From the NCBI GenBank assembly GCA_024636295.1, contig JAGXHI010000037.1, positions 1 to 64,000 on the forward strand: a stretch of DNA of 64,000 bases. Direction: 5' to 3'. Shown piece by piece: positions 16,471 through 26,132 of this stretch. The stretch comes from Desulfuromonadales bacterium (GTDB lineage: Bacteria; Desulfobacterota; Desulfuromonadia; Desulfuromonadales; JAGXHI01). The notes under the pieces are model-generated. The model was not told where the DNA came from. It saw nothing but the letters and a program-made list of their open reading frames with translations, and ran no database searches. Made by a program: the position numbers and the translations under genes. Positions within the stretch are counted from its first letter, which is position 1. Every line of letters begins with the position of its first letter.

Positions 16471-17738
16471 AATCGGATCAGCTTCTTTTCAAGAACCGGC
16501 GGCCCGGAGAAACGACCTTTCTGAAGGGCTACCTTGAGACCGGGGGGTACGAAGGTCTGAAAAAGGCTTTCACAATGGATCCGGCCCAGGTGAGGGAGAT
16601 CGTGAAAGCATCCCGACTTCGGGGAAGGGGCGGAGCAGGCTTTCCCACCGGGATGAAATGGTCCTTCTTTCCCGCGGACAAGCCTGGAGAAAAGTACCTG
16701 GTCTGCAACGCCGACGAAATGGAACCGGGCACCTACAAGGACCGGGAGCTTCTCCTGGCCGACCCTCATCAGCTGGTCGAGGGGATGATCATTTCCGCCT
16801 ATGCTCTTCAGGCGCCCACGGGATACATCTTCATCCGGTACGCCTACGAGCGGTGCGCCCGAAATCTGGAGCGGGCCATTATCGAGGCGCGAGAAGCCGG
16901 ATTTCTGGGGAAGAATATCCGGGGTTCGGGGTTTTCCTGCGAACTCTTCGTACACCGCAGCGCTGGACGATATATCTGCGGCGAGGAGACCGCCCTGCTG
17001 AACGCCCTGGAGGGGCGACGGGCCAATCCCCGCTCCAAGCCTCCCTTTCCGGCGGTGCGCGGCCTTTTCGATAAGCCGACCACGGTGAACAACGTGGAGA
17101 CCCTGGCAAGTATCCAGCACATCATCACGGGGGGTGCGGCCTGGTTCAAGGACCTTGCCGCAACGGTCGAGGGCGCGGGAACCAAACTCTACGGCCTCTC
17201 CGGACATCTGGAGAAAACTGAGTGCCATGAATTGCCCATCGGCGTTCCCCTGAGAACGCTGGTGGAGGAATTCGGCGGCGGTGTCTGGAAGGGGCGTCGC
17301 TTCAAAGCCTGTCTTCCCGGCGGCGCCTCGACGCCTTATCTCACGGCAGAACACCTGGACGTCTCCATGGATTTCGAGCCCCTTGAAAAGGTCGGCAGTC
17401 GTCTGGGAACGGCGGGAGTAACCGTCTTTGATGATACCACCTGCATGGTGGAGGCGACGCTCAATCTCAACCGCTTCTTCGCCAGGGAGAGCTGCGGATG
17501 GTGCACCCCCTGCCGCGACGGCCTTCCCTTCGTCAATTGGATTCTGGAGAAGATCGAACGGGGGGACGGGGTCATGGAAGATATTGACATGCTGCGCGAT
17601 CAGCTCCGGAACATCACCGGCACGACCTTCTGCGCTCTCGCTCAGGGCGCCGTCGGTCCGATCGAGAGCCTGCTGAGACTGTTCGAGGAAGAGGTGGTGG
17701 ATCACATCAAGCGGGGGAGATGTCCTTTTAATCCGTAG
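16467..17738 (+). CDS. nuoF: NADH-quinone oxidoreductase subunit F
   Basis: 423 residues. The NADH/FMN site shows GRGGAGFPTGMKW (about 53-65), ADEMEPGTYKDR and the SLBB-like region; GEETALLNALEG is the FMN loop. Cluster N3 [4Fe-4S] is held by ESCGWCTPCR and a later FC (TTFCALAQGA). It takes electrons from NADH and passes them through N3 to NuoG. It overlaps nuoE by four bases and is followed by a 64-bp palindromic repeat before nuoG. Confidence 0.97.
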   Translation: MKSDQLLFKNRRPGETTFLKGYLETGGYEGLKKAFTMDPAQVREIVKASRLRGRGGAGFPTGMKWSFFPADKPGEKYLVCNADEMEPGTYKDRELLLADPHQLVEGMIISAYALQAPTGYIFIRYAYERCARNLERAIIEAREAGFLGKNIRGSGFSCELFVHRSAGRYICGEETALLNALEGRRANPRSKPPFPAVRGLFDKPTTVNNVETLASIQHIITGGAAWFKDLAATVEGAGTKLYGLSGHLEKTECHELPIGVPLRTLVEEFGGGVWKGRRFKACLPGGASTPYLTAEHLDVSMDFEPLEKVGSRLGTAGVTVFDDTTCMVEATLNLNRFFARESCGWCTPCRDGLPFVNWILEKIERGDGVMEDIDMLRDQLRNITGTTFCALAQGAVGPIESLLRLFEEEVVDHIKRGRCPFNP

Positions 17739-17800
17739 GTGCGTGATTCATCACGCCCAATTTAAGTGAGGAGCGCAATCAATTGCGCCCCTACAAGAAC
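17739..17800. repeat. Tandem-palindrome intergenic repeat, copy 1 (nuoF-nuoG)
   Basis: Two adjacent palindromes, GCGTGAT-TC-ATCACGC and GCGCAAT-CA-ATTGCGC, are followed by CCCTACAAGAACC. The layout (two hairpins and a CCCTACA tail just before a start codon) is shared with 21791-21855. Transcribed, each would form a 7-bp hairpin. Confidence 0.7.
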
Positions 17801-17802
17801 CT

Positions 17803-20202
17803 ATGCCCACACTGACCATAGACAATAAGACCGTCACCGTACCGGAGGGCGCCAATGTCCTCGAGGCGGCGAAGCGTCTCGATATCGTCATCCCCCACTT
17901 CTGTTACCACGAGGCCCTGGGATCGGTGGGGGCCTGCCGTCTCTGCGCCATGAAGTTTCTGGAAGGCCCGGCCAAGGGCATCCAGATGGCCTGCATGGTC
18001 GAGGCGAAGGACGGGATGGTCGTCTCCACCCAGGACGAGGGCGCCGTTGATCTGCGCAAGCATGTCATCGAATGGCTGATGATGAACCATCCCCACGACT
18101 GTCCGGTCTGCGACGAAGGGGGGGAGTGCCAGCTCCAGGATATGACGGTGGCGGGAGGTCACGGCATCCGCCGTTATGGAGGATTGAAAAGGACCTATAA
18201 CAATCAGTTCCTGGGCCCCTTCGTCTACCATGAGATGAACCGCTGCATCCAGTGCTACCGCTGCGTACGCACCTATCAGGATTATTGCGGCGGGACCGAT
18301 TTCGGCGTGCTTGGGTGCAATCAGCGCATCTATTTCGGACGTTTCAGGGACGGCCCCCTGGAGAGCGTCTTTTCAGGCAATATCGTGGATGCTTGCCCCA
18401 CGGGGGTTTTCACGGACAAGACTTTCCGCTTCCACAGCAGGTATTGGGACCTGGAGGAGGCGTCGTCGGTCTGCCCCCACTGCTCCCTGGGATGCGCGAC
18501 CATCCCCGGGGCCCGCTACCGGGAGCTGCAGAGAGTGCGTGGGGGCGTGAACAAGGAGACCAACGGCTTTTTCATCTGCGACCGTGGACGATTCGGGTAT
18601 GGGTACGCCAATCATCCCGATCGCCCCCGGATTCCCCGGATCGGTGATCGGGAGGTCTCCTGGGACGATTCCCTGGAGGAGGCCCGCGGACGGCTGGCGG
18701 ATATCGCCCATCGCCACGGCCCGGCTGCTATCGCCCTTCTCGGGTCTCCCCGAGCTTCGCTGGAAGCCAATTACAGACTACTCACGCTGGCTCACCACCT
18801 GGAAACGGACCGGATCGCCTTCGAGGCGCATCCTGAAAGAGACCGGACGGCGCGGGTCGTCGCCGCTCTTTCGGATAAAAATTCCCGCAGTCTGGAGGAA
18901 ATCCGGAACAGCGACTTCCTTCTTCTGGTCGGAGCGGATCCTCTGAATGAAGCACCCATGATGGCCCTGGCCGTTCGTCAGGCGGTCCGCCGGGGCGCGG
19001 GAGCCGCCCTTATCGATCCCCGTCCCGTCGGCCTGCCCTTTCACGCCGTGCACCTGCCCCTTGCCGCCGGACGCCTCTCAGAATTTTTACAGGCGGTGTG
19101 CGCTGGAACCTTCGAGAACTTCTCCCGTCAGGAGAGGACCATTCTGGAAGGAATTGCCGAACGGCTGCGCAGGGCCCAACGGCCGATACTGATCGGAGGG
19201 GGCGATCTGCTGGGCGCCGCGGGTGTGCGCGATCTCCTCCGGACTTCCGAAAAACTTTCAAAGGAAGACCGCCCCTGCGGGGCCGCGCTTATCCTTGGCG
19301 GGCCCAACAGTTACGGAGCCGCACTTCTGTCTGGCGAAACCTCCGATTTCAACGGGATTCTGGACGGGATTTCCGAGGGGCGCATCCGGGCACTGGTCTG
19401 TCTGGAAAGTGACCCCTTCACGGATCACCCTGACCTGTCCCGATCCCGATCGGCGCTTGCCAAACTGGATCTGCTGATCGCACTGGATTGCGTTCCCACA
19501 ACCACCGCCGAAAAGGCGAACATTTTTCTTCCCGTCAAAGCTCCTGCCGAAAGCGCCGGAGTCTACGTGAACAACGAAGGGCGGATGCTGGCTTTCGCCT
19601 CCGTTTTCGATCCGGGGACCCCCATCCGGGTAACAGGCGGCGGCGACCATCCCCCGCGGGTCTTCGAGCCGGGCACCCCCCGCAACCCGCCGATGTCTGC
19701 CTGGTCCGTTCTCGGCGCTCTTCAGAACCGCCGGGAGTCCCTGAATTCTCTGCGCCGGGAAATGGAAGGGGAACATGCCCGTCTTGCAGGCCTGGCGTCC
19801 CTGGACCCGGAAACAGACGGAAGGCGGGTTCTGCCGGGAGGCGGCCGGTTCGAAATCCCCGAAATCCCGGCGATCCCCACCGAGGAGAAGGCCTTCGATC
19901 TGATATCGATCCAGTCCCTTTTCGGCTCGGAAACCCTGTCCGCCTTTTCTCCCGTGCTGGATCCGGTGCGCCCCGTCCCCCGATTTCTGATGCATTCCGC
20001 GGACGCCGCCGAAATCGGACTGGCTGCGGGAGAAACGCTTCGAGTGACCACGGACCGGGGAGGGTTCGAATTGCCGGTCGCTCTCTCGGAGGTGATGGCG
20101 AGAGGATGCCTCTTCATCGCCCATCTGAAAGGGAGTCCGGTTGACCTTCCCTTCCCGGGCGTCCGTTTCGCCGCACGGGTCGACAGGAGGAAAGAATCAT
20201 GA
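17803..20202 (+). CDS. nuoG: NADH-quinone oxidoreductase subunit G
   Basis: 799 residues. The N-terminal ferredoxin domain has the N1b ligands (CYHEALGSVGACRLC, then CMV). The His-Cys3 N5 site is HPHDCPVCDEGGEC, N4 is CIQCYRC with CPTG, and the extra N7 site CPHCSLGC with a later C is kept, as in bacterial NuoG. The rest is a molybdopterin-oxidoreductase-like domain without obvious cofactor function. It conducts electrons from NuoF towards NuoI and NuoB. It overlaps nuoH by four bases. Its paralogue SfrA lies 8 kb downstream on the other strand. Confidence 0.95.
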   Translation: MPTLTIDNKTVTVPEGANVLEAAKRLDIVIPHFCYHEALGSVGACRLCAMKFLEGPAKGIQMACMVEAKDGMVVSTQDEGAVDLRKHVIEWLMMNHPHDCPVCDEGGECQLQDMTVAGGHGIRRYGGLKRTYNNQFLGPFVYHEMNRCIQCYRCVRTYQDYCGGTDFGVLGCNQRIYFGRFRDGPLESVFSGNIVDACPTGVFTDKTFRFHSRYWDLEEASSVCPHCSLGCATIPGARYRELQRVRGGVNKETNGFFICDRGRFGYGYANHPDRPRIPRIGDREVSWDDSLEEARGRLADIAHRHGPAAIALLGSPRASLEANYRLLTLAHHLETDRIAFEAHPERDRTARVVAALSDKNSRSLEEIRNSDFLLLVGADPLNEAPMMALAVRQAVRRGAGAALIDPRPVGLPFHAVHLPLAAGRLSEFLQAVCAGTFENFSRQERTILEGIAERLRRAQRPILIGGGDLLGAAGVRDLLRTSEKLSKEDRPCGAALILGGPNSYGAALLSGETSDFNGILDGISEGRIRALVCLESDPFTDHPDLSRSRSALAKLDLLIALDCVPTTTAEKANIFLPVKAPAESAGVYVNNEGRMLAFASVFDPGTPIRVTGGGDHPPRVFEPGTPRNPPMSAWSVLGALQNRRESLNSLRREMEGEHARLAGLASLDPETDGRRVLPGGGRFEIPEIPAIPTEEKAFDLISIQSLFGSETLSAFSPVLDPVRPVPRFLMHSADAAEIGLAAGETLRVTTDRGGFELPVALSEVMARGCLFIAHLKGSPVDLPFPGVRFAARVDRRKES

Positions 20203-21188
20203 TTGACCTTCTCACTGTCGTCATAATCCTTGTCAAACTGATCCTCATCCTTGGGGTCATTCTCACCCTGGCCGCTTACCTGGTTTTTGCCGAGCGCCGG
20301 ATTCTCGGCCGCATGCAGCTTCGCCTGGGACCGAACCGTGTCGGTCCTTTCGGACTTCTTCAGCCGCTGGCCGATGTCATCAAGCTTCTGACCAAGGAAG
20401 ATTTTCTTCCCTCCCAGGCCGACAAATGGCTTTTCCTGCTGGCCCCGGGGATGGCTTCGATCACGGCCATTCTGGCATTCGCCGTGGTTCCCTTCTCTCC
20501 GCCGCTGCATCTCTTCGGCCGGGAAATCCCCATGGTGGTCTGTGATCTGAACGTAGGCGTTCTCTACTTTCTGGCGCTTTCTTCCCTCGCGGTCTACGGA
20601 GTGGCCCTGGGGGGCTGGGCGTCCAATTCCAAGTACTCCCTGCTGGGTGGAATCCGGGGGCTGGCCCAGCTGATTTCCTACGAGCTTTCCATGGGACTGT
20701 CCCTGGTGCCGGTCGTTCTCATGGCCCGCTCTTTTTCTCTGACCGATATCGTCCTGGCCCAGAGTCCTCTGCCCTTTGCGATTTTAAATCCGGTGGCCTT
20801 TCTTATTTTCATGATCAGCATCGCCGCCGAATCGAAACGTATTCCCTTCGACATCCCCGAGGCGGAGAACGAACTGGTGGCCGGATACCACACGGAGTAT
20901 TCGGGAATGCGCTTCGGGCTCTTTTTTGTGGGGGAGTATATCAACGTCATTATTCTGAGTTCGATGACCACGGTATTCTTCCTGGGCGGCTGGAGTGGGC
21001 CCCTTCTTCCGCCGCTGATCTGGTTCTTCTTGAAAATGCTGGCCGTATCCTTCTTTTTCATCTGGATGCGGGGGACCCTTCCCCGGCTTCGATACGATCA
21101 ACTGATGCATTTCGGTTGGAAATTTCTCATCCCTCTGTCCCTGCTCAACGTGATCGCGACGGGGGCGGTATTGCTGGCCATCAGGTGA
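20199..21188 (+). CDS. nuoH: NADH-quinone oxidoreductase subunit H
   Basis: 329 residues, eight predicted transmembrane helices. The family motifs AERRILGRMQLRLGPNRVGPFGLLQPLAD and the loop RIPFDIPEAENELVAGYHTEYSG are complete. NuoH forms the quinone entry site with NuoB and NuoD and begins the proton path. AGGAGG (20185-20190) stands before the start, which overlaps the nuoG stop (ATGA). A gap of 72 bp with no visible feature precedes nuoI. Confidence 0.97.
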   Translation: MIDLLTVVIILVKLILILGVILTLAAYLVFAERRILGRMQLRLGPNRVGPFGLLQPLADVIKLLTKEDFLPSQADKWLFLLAPGMASITAILAFAVVPFSPPLHLFGREIPMVVCDLNVGVLYFLALSSLAVYGVALGGWASNSKYSLLGGIRGLAQLISYELSMGLSLVPVVLMARSFSLTDIVLAQSPLPFAILNPVAFLIFMISIAAESKRIPFDIPEAENELVAGYHTEYSGMRFGLFFVGEYINVIILSSMTTVFFLGGWSGPLLPPLIWFFLKMLAVSFFFIWMRGTLPRLRYDQLMHFGWKFLIPLSLLNVIATGAVLLAIR

Positions 21189-21260
21189 AAGTCGGTTTCA
21201 GGATTTGAGTATTTTAAGTGACAAAAAGCGAATCTGATTATTGGTGAAGGTTTGGATCTC

Positions 21261-21791
21261 ATGAATTTATGGCGCGGGATAAAAGGCAGCATTCAGCCCT
21301 TCGGGATCACCTTTCGGAACATTTTCCGCAAGCCCTCGACGATCCAGTACCCGGAGCAGAAGCGCACGCCCGCTCCCCGGTTCAGGGCCCGCATCATTCT
21401 GACCCGCGATCCCGACGGCGGAGAGCGCTGCGTGGCCTGCTATCTTTGCAGCGCAGCCTGTCCCGTCGACTGCATCTCCATGCAGTCGGCCGAAAGGCCC
21501 GACGGACGCCGGTATGCGACATGGTTTCGCATCAACTTTTCACGCTGCATCTTCTGCGGCATGTGCGCGGAGGCCTGCCCGACTCTGGCCATTCAGATGA
21601 CTCCGGATTACGAATTCTCCAAGCGGGAGCCCCTGACCCTGGTTTATGAGAAAGAAGATCTGCTTGTCGACCACGGAGGGAAAGATAACGAGTACAACTA
21701 CTATCGACATGCCGGAATCGGCGTCGTCAATCCCCGGGGGGGGAATCCGGATGAGGCGCCGCCGGTGGATATCAGAACGAATCTGCCATAA
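21261..21791 (+). CDS. nuoI: NADH-quinone oxidoreductase subunit I
   Basis: 176 residues with two [4Fe-4S] ferredoxin motifs, CVACYLCSAACPVDC and CIFCGMCAEACPTLAI, which are clusters N6a and N6b. The N-terminal amphipathic segment anchors it to NuoH. It passes electrons from NuoG to cluster N2 in NuoB. ATG 21261 is preferred over TTG 21252, with GAAGG upstream. The C-terminus is extended and Pro-rich. A palindromic repeat separates it from nuoJ. Confidence 0.96.
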   Translation: MNLWRGIKGSIQPFGITFRNIFRKPSTIQYPEQKRTPAPRFRARIILTRDPDGGERCVACYLCSAACPVDCISMQSAERPDGRRYATWFRINFSRCIFCGMCAEACPTLAIQMTPDYEFSKREPLTLVYEKEDLLVDHGGKDNEYNYYRHAGIGVVNPRGGNPDEAPPVDIRTNLP

Positions 21792-21855
21792 ACATGGCGG
21801 GGCGACCCATGGGTCGCCCCGGGCGGGGCATGCCCCGCCCCTACAGGAAATCCTT
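21791..21855. repeat. Tandem-palindrome intergenic repeat, copy 2 (nuoI-nuoJ)
   Basis: GGGGCGACCC-AT-GGGTCGCCCC is a perfect palindrome, followed by GGCGGGGCATGCCCCGCC and then CCTACAGGAAATCC, ending at the nuoJ start. It has the same plan as 17739-17800 but different arm sequences; only the GCCCCTACA tail is conserved. Confidence 0.75.
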
Positions 21856-22371
21856 ATGTCAACGGTTCTTTTCTACATCCTCGGATTTACGGCGCTGGCG
21901 GCGACGCTGATGTGCATCACCCGGCGAAATCCGGTCCATGCGGTCATCTATCTGGTCAACGCCTTTTTCGCCCTGGCGCTGCTTTTCTATCTGCTGGGCG
22001 CTCCCCTGGTGGCGGCATGGGAGGTCATCATCTACGCCGGAGCAATCATGGTGCTGTTCCTGTTTATCATCATGATGCTGGAACTGGCGCCCATGCATAC
22101 CCCCGCAGGGCCTGGCTGGAAGCGCTGGGGCCCGGTGGCGGCGCTCTCCCTGATCCTGCTCTGCTGCACGATACTCATGGTGGCGGTGGATACAGGGTCC
22201 AGCCAGAGCGTTCCTTTTTTCTACGTCTCTCCCCGGGTATTCGGCACGGTTCTTTTCAAGAAGTATCCCCTGGCGGTGCAGGTGGTATCATTTCAGCTCC
22301 TTTTCGCCGCGGTGGGCGCCTACTACGTCGGACGCTCCGAACGGCTTGCGGACCGGGAGGATAAATCATGA
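21856..22371 (+). CDS. nuoJ: NADH-quinone oxidoreductase subunit J
   Basis: 171 residues, five hydrophobic helices, with the pi-bulge helix region EVIIYAGAIMVLFLFIIMML that marks NuoJ. It is a membrane-arm subunit of complex I whose helix 3 takes part in coupling. The ATG at 21856 begins right after the repeat tail (AGGAAATCCTT). It overlaps nuoK by four bases. Confidence 0.95.
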   Translation: MSTVLFYILGFTALAATLMCITRRNPVHAVIYLVNAFFALALLFYLLGAPLVAAWEVIIYAGAIMVLFLFIIMMLELAPMHTPAGPGWKRWGPVAALSLILLCCTILMVAVDTGSSQSVPFFYVSPRVFGTVLFKKYPLAVQVVSFQLLFAAVGAYYVGRSERLADREDKS

Positions 22372-22673
22372 TCGTTCCCATGTCCCATATCCTCGCTTTT
22401 TCGGGAGCCATGTTTTTCATGGGCTTCGCCTGCGTTCTGGCGCAGCGGAATCTGATCATGATACTGATCGGAGTGGAGGTCATGCTCAATGCCGTCGGGT
22501 TGACGCTCGTCGGAGCTTCGGCTCTCTGGGGGCAGGTCGACGGGCAGATTTTCGTCATTTTCCTGATGGCCATGACTTCGGCCGAGGTTTCGATCTCCCT
22601 GGCGATGGTAGTCTATCTGCATCGGCGCAGCAAAACTCTTGAGGCCGATGCCTTCAGCGGAATGAAAGGATGA
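22368..22673 (+). CDS. nuoK: NADH-quinone oxidoreductase subunit K
   Basis: 101 residues, three transmembrane helices, with the conserved membrane glutamates in LIGVEVMLNAVGL and MTSAEVSISLAMV. It is a proton-channel subunit of complex I beside NuoJ and NuoN. Both ends overlap neighbours by four bases (ATGA), showing tight translational coupling. Confidence 0.97.
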   Translation: MIVPMSHILAFSGAMFFMGFACVLAQRNLIMILIGVEVMLNAVGLTLVGASALWGQVDGQIFVIFLMAMTSAEVSISLAMVVYLHRRSKTLEADAFSGMKG

Positions 22674-24532
22674 ACCCGAACCTTCTATTTATCATTCCTC
22701 TTCTCCCTCTCGCCGCCGCGGTCGTGAACGCCGTCGCCGGGCAGTTTCTGCCCCGACGGCTCTCGGAGGGGATTGCCGTCGGAGCGGTTGGGTTCTCGAC
22801 GATTGCGACCCTTCTTCTCTGGCCCCTGGTGGACGCCGAAGGCGTCCGTGCGGAGCTTTATACCTGGATAGCGAGCGGTGATCTGCGGATCCCGGTGGAG
22901 ATCGTCTTCGATCCCCTTTCGGCCTCCATGACGCTGATGGTGGTTTTCGTCTCTACCCTGATTCATCTCTATGCCGTCGGCTATATGCGGGAAGAGCGCG
23001 ATTACGCCCGCTTTTTCGCTCTTCTCAATCTCTTTGTCTTCGCCATGCTGACGATCGTGCTGGCCGACAATCTGCTTCTTCTCTTCCTCGGCTGGGAAGG
23101 CGTGGGATTCTGCTCCTATGCGCTGATCGGCTATTGGTATCGCGAAAAGAAGAACGCCGACGCCGGCCGCAAGGCTTTTCTGGTCACCCGCACCGGGGAC
23201 GTTTTTCTCGGCATTGCACTGCTCTGGCTCTTTTCCCTGACGGGGACGCTTTCGATCACCGGGATCAACCAGGCGGCGTTCGACTTCGGGTCCGGCACGC
23301 TCCTGCTCCTGACCCTGCTTCTTCTCGCCGGCGCCTGCGGCAAATCCGCCCAACTTCCCCTGATGACCTGGCTTCCCGACGCCATGGCGGGCCCCACTCC
23401 CGTATCGGCGCTGATCCATGCCGCGACCATGGTGACTGCCGGCGTTTACCTGCTGGCCCGGCTGTTTCCTCTTGTTTCACTCTCCTCGACGGGGATGGCT
23501 GTAATCGCCGCCATCGGCGCGGCCAGCGCTCTTTACGCGGCCTCCTGCGCAGTGGCCCAGCGGGAAATCAAGAAGGTGCTCGCCTACTCCACCATGAGCC
23601 AGGTCGGTTTCATGTTCCTCGCGATCGGGGTCGGCGCGGTGGGAGCGGCAATGTTTCACCTTTTCACGCATGCCTTCTTCAAGGCCCTGCTCTTCATGGG
23701 CGCGGGCTGCGCCATTCACCTGACCGGAGAGAACGACATCTTCCGCATGGGGGGGCTGGGCCGTCGGGCGCCCCTGGTTTTCTGGACCTTTCTGGCCGGC
23801 GCTCTCTGCCTTGCAGGAGCGCCTCTGACGAGCGGTTTTTTCTCGAAGGATGCCATTCTTCTGGCGACTTTTGCTGGGGGAGGGGTTTTTCAGCGGATCC
23901 TGTGGGGGGTGGCCGCGGCCACGGCGCTGCTTACCGTCTTTTATACCTTTCGCCTGGTATACCTCGTCTTCGCCGGTTCGCCCCGAGCGGCGGGAGAGGC
24001 GCACCGCCTCCCTGGGGTCATGCGCTGGACCCTCCCGCCACTTGCGGTTCTGGCCCTGGCGGGGGGATTGCTGAATCTACCGGTCGCCTGGGGGGGAAGC
24101 GGCGTCCTGAACAGCTTTCTCGGGCGATTTGCAGGGAGGGAGATTCATGCTTCGCACGCACTGGAATGGGGGCTGGCTGGGCTGGCCACACTTCTGTTCG
24201 TCCTCGGCTGGCTTTTAGCCCGTCTGCGCTACCGTCCCTTTCCGGAAGAGCGGATATCCCCGGCACGGGATTTTCTGCTTCGAGGCTGGGAAGCCGACCG
24301 GCTCGTCAGTGCCGTGATCGTGCGCCCTTTTACCTCCCTGGCCCGGATTTTATGGCAACGGGGGGACAGGAAGGGAATCGATGGCTTTCTGGAGGGAACC
24401 GGACACCTTCTTATGGCCATGGGCGAGGGCTTGCGTCGGGCCACTACCGGCCGGCTGCACAGCTATCTGGGCGGATTCGCCTGGGGTCTTATCGCCCTGC
24501 TCGGATGGATGCTACTGAGGTATGCATTCTGA
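22670..24532 (+). CDS. nuoL: NADH-quinone oxidoreductase subunit L
   Basis: 620 residues, antiporter-like, with the lateral C-terminal helix region. Motifs include FLGWEGVGFCSYALIGYWY, LPDAMAGPTPVSALIHAATMVTAGVYLL and HLFTHAFFKALLFMGAG. It is the distal proton pump of the membrane arm. It overlaps nuoK by four bases. The 85 bp behind it hold TTGAACC heptamers in which the nuoM start is found. Confidence 0.97.
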   Translation: MNPNLLFIIPLLPLAAAVVNAVAGQFLPRRLSEGIAVGAVGFSTIATLLLWPLVDAEGVRAELYTWIASGDLRIPVEIVFDPLSASMTLMVVFVSTLIHLYAVGYMREERDYARFFALLNLFVFAMLTIVLADNLLLLFLGWEGVGFCSYALIGYWYREKKNADAGRKAFLVTRTGDVFLGIALLWLFSLTGTLSITGINQAAFDFGSGTLLLLTLLLLAGACGKSAQLPLMTWLPDAMAGPTPVSALIHAATMVTAGVYLLARLFPLVSLSSTGMAVIAAIGAASALYAASCAVAQREIKKVLAYSTMSQVGFMFLAIGVGAVGAAMFHLFTHAFFKALLFMGAGCAIHLTGENDIFRMGGLGRRAPLVFWTFLAGALCLAGAPLTSGFFSKDAILLATFAGGGVFQRILWGVAAATALLTVFYTFRLVYLVFAGSPRAAGEAHRLPGVMRWTLPPLAVLALAGGLLNLPVAWGGSGVLNSFLGRFAGREIHASHALEWGLAGLATLLFVLGWLLARLRYRPFPEERISPARDFLLRGWEADRLVSAVIVRPFTSLARILWQRGDRKGIDGFLEGTGHLLMAMGEGLRRATTGRLHSYLGGFAWGLIALLGWMLLRYAF

Positions 24533-24584
24533 CAAAGGCGTGAGCAGTGCGCAGAAAAGGCTGCTGTAAGCTGTAAGCGAGACT

Positions 24585-24631
24585 CTTGAACCTTGAACCT
24601 TTTAGCGGATCTTTACCTTGAACCTTGAACC
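24585..24631. repeat. TTGAACC heptamer repeats at the nuoM start
   Basis: Two blocks of two CTTGAAC copies each (24585-24600 and 24616-24631) are separated by 15 bp. The second block contains the TTG that is the only plausible start of nuoM. The same heptamer occurs in four copies before miaA. Confidence 0.8.
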
Positions 24632-26132
24632 GATCACATTTCCCTGGCTGACCCTGCTGATTGTTCTTCCGCTTTTGGCGGCGGCGCTATCGCTGGTCCT
24701 GCGAAAGCATCCGGTATTCAGCCGTTGGCTGGCCCTGGGAATCACACTGGCCGTTCTGGCTATAACCATCGGCATCTTCATTGTCGCCGACGGACGAGGG
24801 GGATGGCTGCTGTATGAGGATTATCCCTGGATCGCTTCTTTCGGCATCCGGTACACGCTGGGTCTCGATGGCATTTCTCTTCTGTTGGTTCTCCTCACCG
24901 CCTTCACCCAGGTGCTGGCCATCCTGATTTCATGGCATCGCAAATATCAGATGGCGGTTTTCTATTCCATGCTGCTGTTCATGGAAGCGGGAATCATGGG
25001 CGTCTTTCTCTCCCTCGATCTTTTTCTTTTTTATCTTTTCTGGGAGGTCATGCTCATCCCCATGTTCTTCCTCATCGGAGTCTGGGGACATGAACGACGG
25101 GTCTATGCCGCCGTAAAATTCTTCATCTTCACCATGGCCGGAAGTCTGCTGATGCTTCTGGCGATCATCGCTCTTTACCTGCTGCATGGACAGCAGACGG
25201 GCGATTACTCCTTCGCTCTTGCCGCCTTGAAGAATACGAGTATTCCGCCGGCTCTGGAGCCATGGCTTTATGCCGCATTTGTCCTCGCCTTTGCCGTGAA
25301 GGTGCCTCTGGTTCCGCTGCACACCTGGCTGCCCGACGCCCATACCGAGGCTCCCACCGCCGGATCTCTCGATCTTGCGGGCTTGCTGCTCAAGACGGGG
25401 CTCTACGGGCTGATCCGCATTGCCTTTCCCCTCTTTCCGGAGATGGCCGCCGCATCCCTGCCCCTGCTGGCGGCTTTTGCTCTGTTCGGTATTTTCTATG
25501 CGGCATGGATCGCCTACGCTCAGATCGATGCCAAAAGGCTGATCGCCTACTCTTCGGTGGCCCATGTCGGCTTCATGGTCCTGGGACTCTGCGCCTGGAA
25601 TGTGACCGCCATGGAAGGAAGCATCCTGCTGATGTTCAGTCACGGTATCACCACCGGAGCCCTCTTTCTGATGATGGGAATGATCCACCATCGGACCGAA
25701 TCCCGGGAAATCGGACGGCTCGGAGGCATCTGGGGAAAGGCCCCCGTCCTCTCCGCCTTTTTTCTTTTCTTTGCCCTGGCCTCTCTAGGTCTTCCGGGAC
25801 TGAATAATTTTGTCGGAGAAATCCTGATTCTTCTCGGCGCCTTCCACGCCAATCCCCTCTGGGGCGCTTTGGCGATGGGAGGGGTGGTTTTCGCCGCAGC
25901 CTATATGCTGCGCCTGGTTCAGGGAGTGATCTGGGGCCCCTCGGAGGGGCGAACAGAAGAGATCACCTGGACGGATCTCCATCCGCGGGAGCTCCTCATC
26001 CTGGCGCCGCTGGCCGTTCTCGTCCTCTGGATCGGTCTGTATCCTGAAACGTTCCTGGCGCCGATTCGAGAGCCGGTGCGCAACCTTCTTGAGGGCGCCT
26101 CCCTGGTGGCCATGAAAGGAGGGCTCCCGTGA
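24618..26132 (+). CDS. nuoM: NADH-quinone oxidoreductase subunit M
   Basis: 504 residues, antiporter-like proton pump of complex I. Motifs: FWEVMLIPMFFLIGVWG, VPLHTWLPDAHTEAPTAGS and SSVAHVGFMVLG. The start is TTG at 24618, inside a heptamer repeat, so the protein begins MNLEP; TAG at 24603-24605 closes the frame upstream and no ATG or GTG precedes helix 1. No Shine-Dalgarno is evident. It overlaps nuoN by four bases (GTGA). Confidence 0.95.
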   Translation: MNLEPITFPWLTLLIVLPLLAAALSLVLRKHPVFSRWLALGITLAVLAITIGIFIVADGRGGWLLYEDYPWIASFGIRYTLGLDGISLLLVLLTAFTQVLAILISWHRKYQMAVFYSMLLFMEAGIMGVFLSLDLFLFYLFWEVMLIPMFFLIGVWGHERRVYAAVKFFIFTMAGSLLMLLAIIALYLLHGQQTGDYSFALAALKNTSIPPALEPWLYAAFVLAFAVKVPLVPLHTWLPDAHTEAPTAGSLDLAGLLLKTGLYGLIRIAFPLFPEMAAASLPLLAAFALFGIFYAAWIAYAQIDAKRLIAYSSVAHVGFMVLGLCAWNVTAMEGSILLMFSHGITTGALFLMMGMIHHRTESREIGRLGGIWGKAPVLSAFFLFFALASLGLPGLNNFVGEILILLGAFHANPLWGALAMGGVVFAAAYMLRLVQGVIWGPSEGRTEEITWTDLHPRELLILAPLAVLVLWIGLYPETFLAPIREPVRNLLEGASLVAMKGGLP

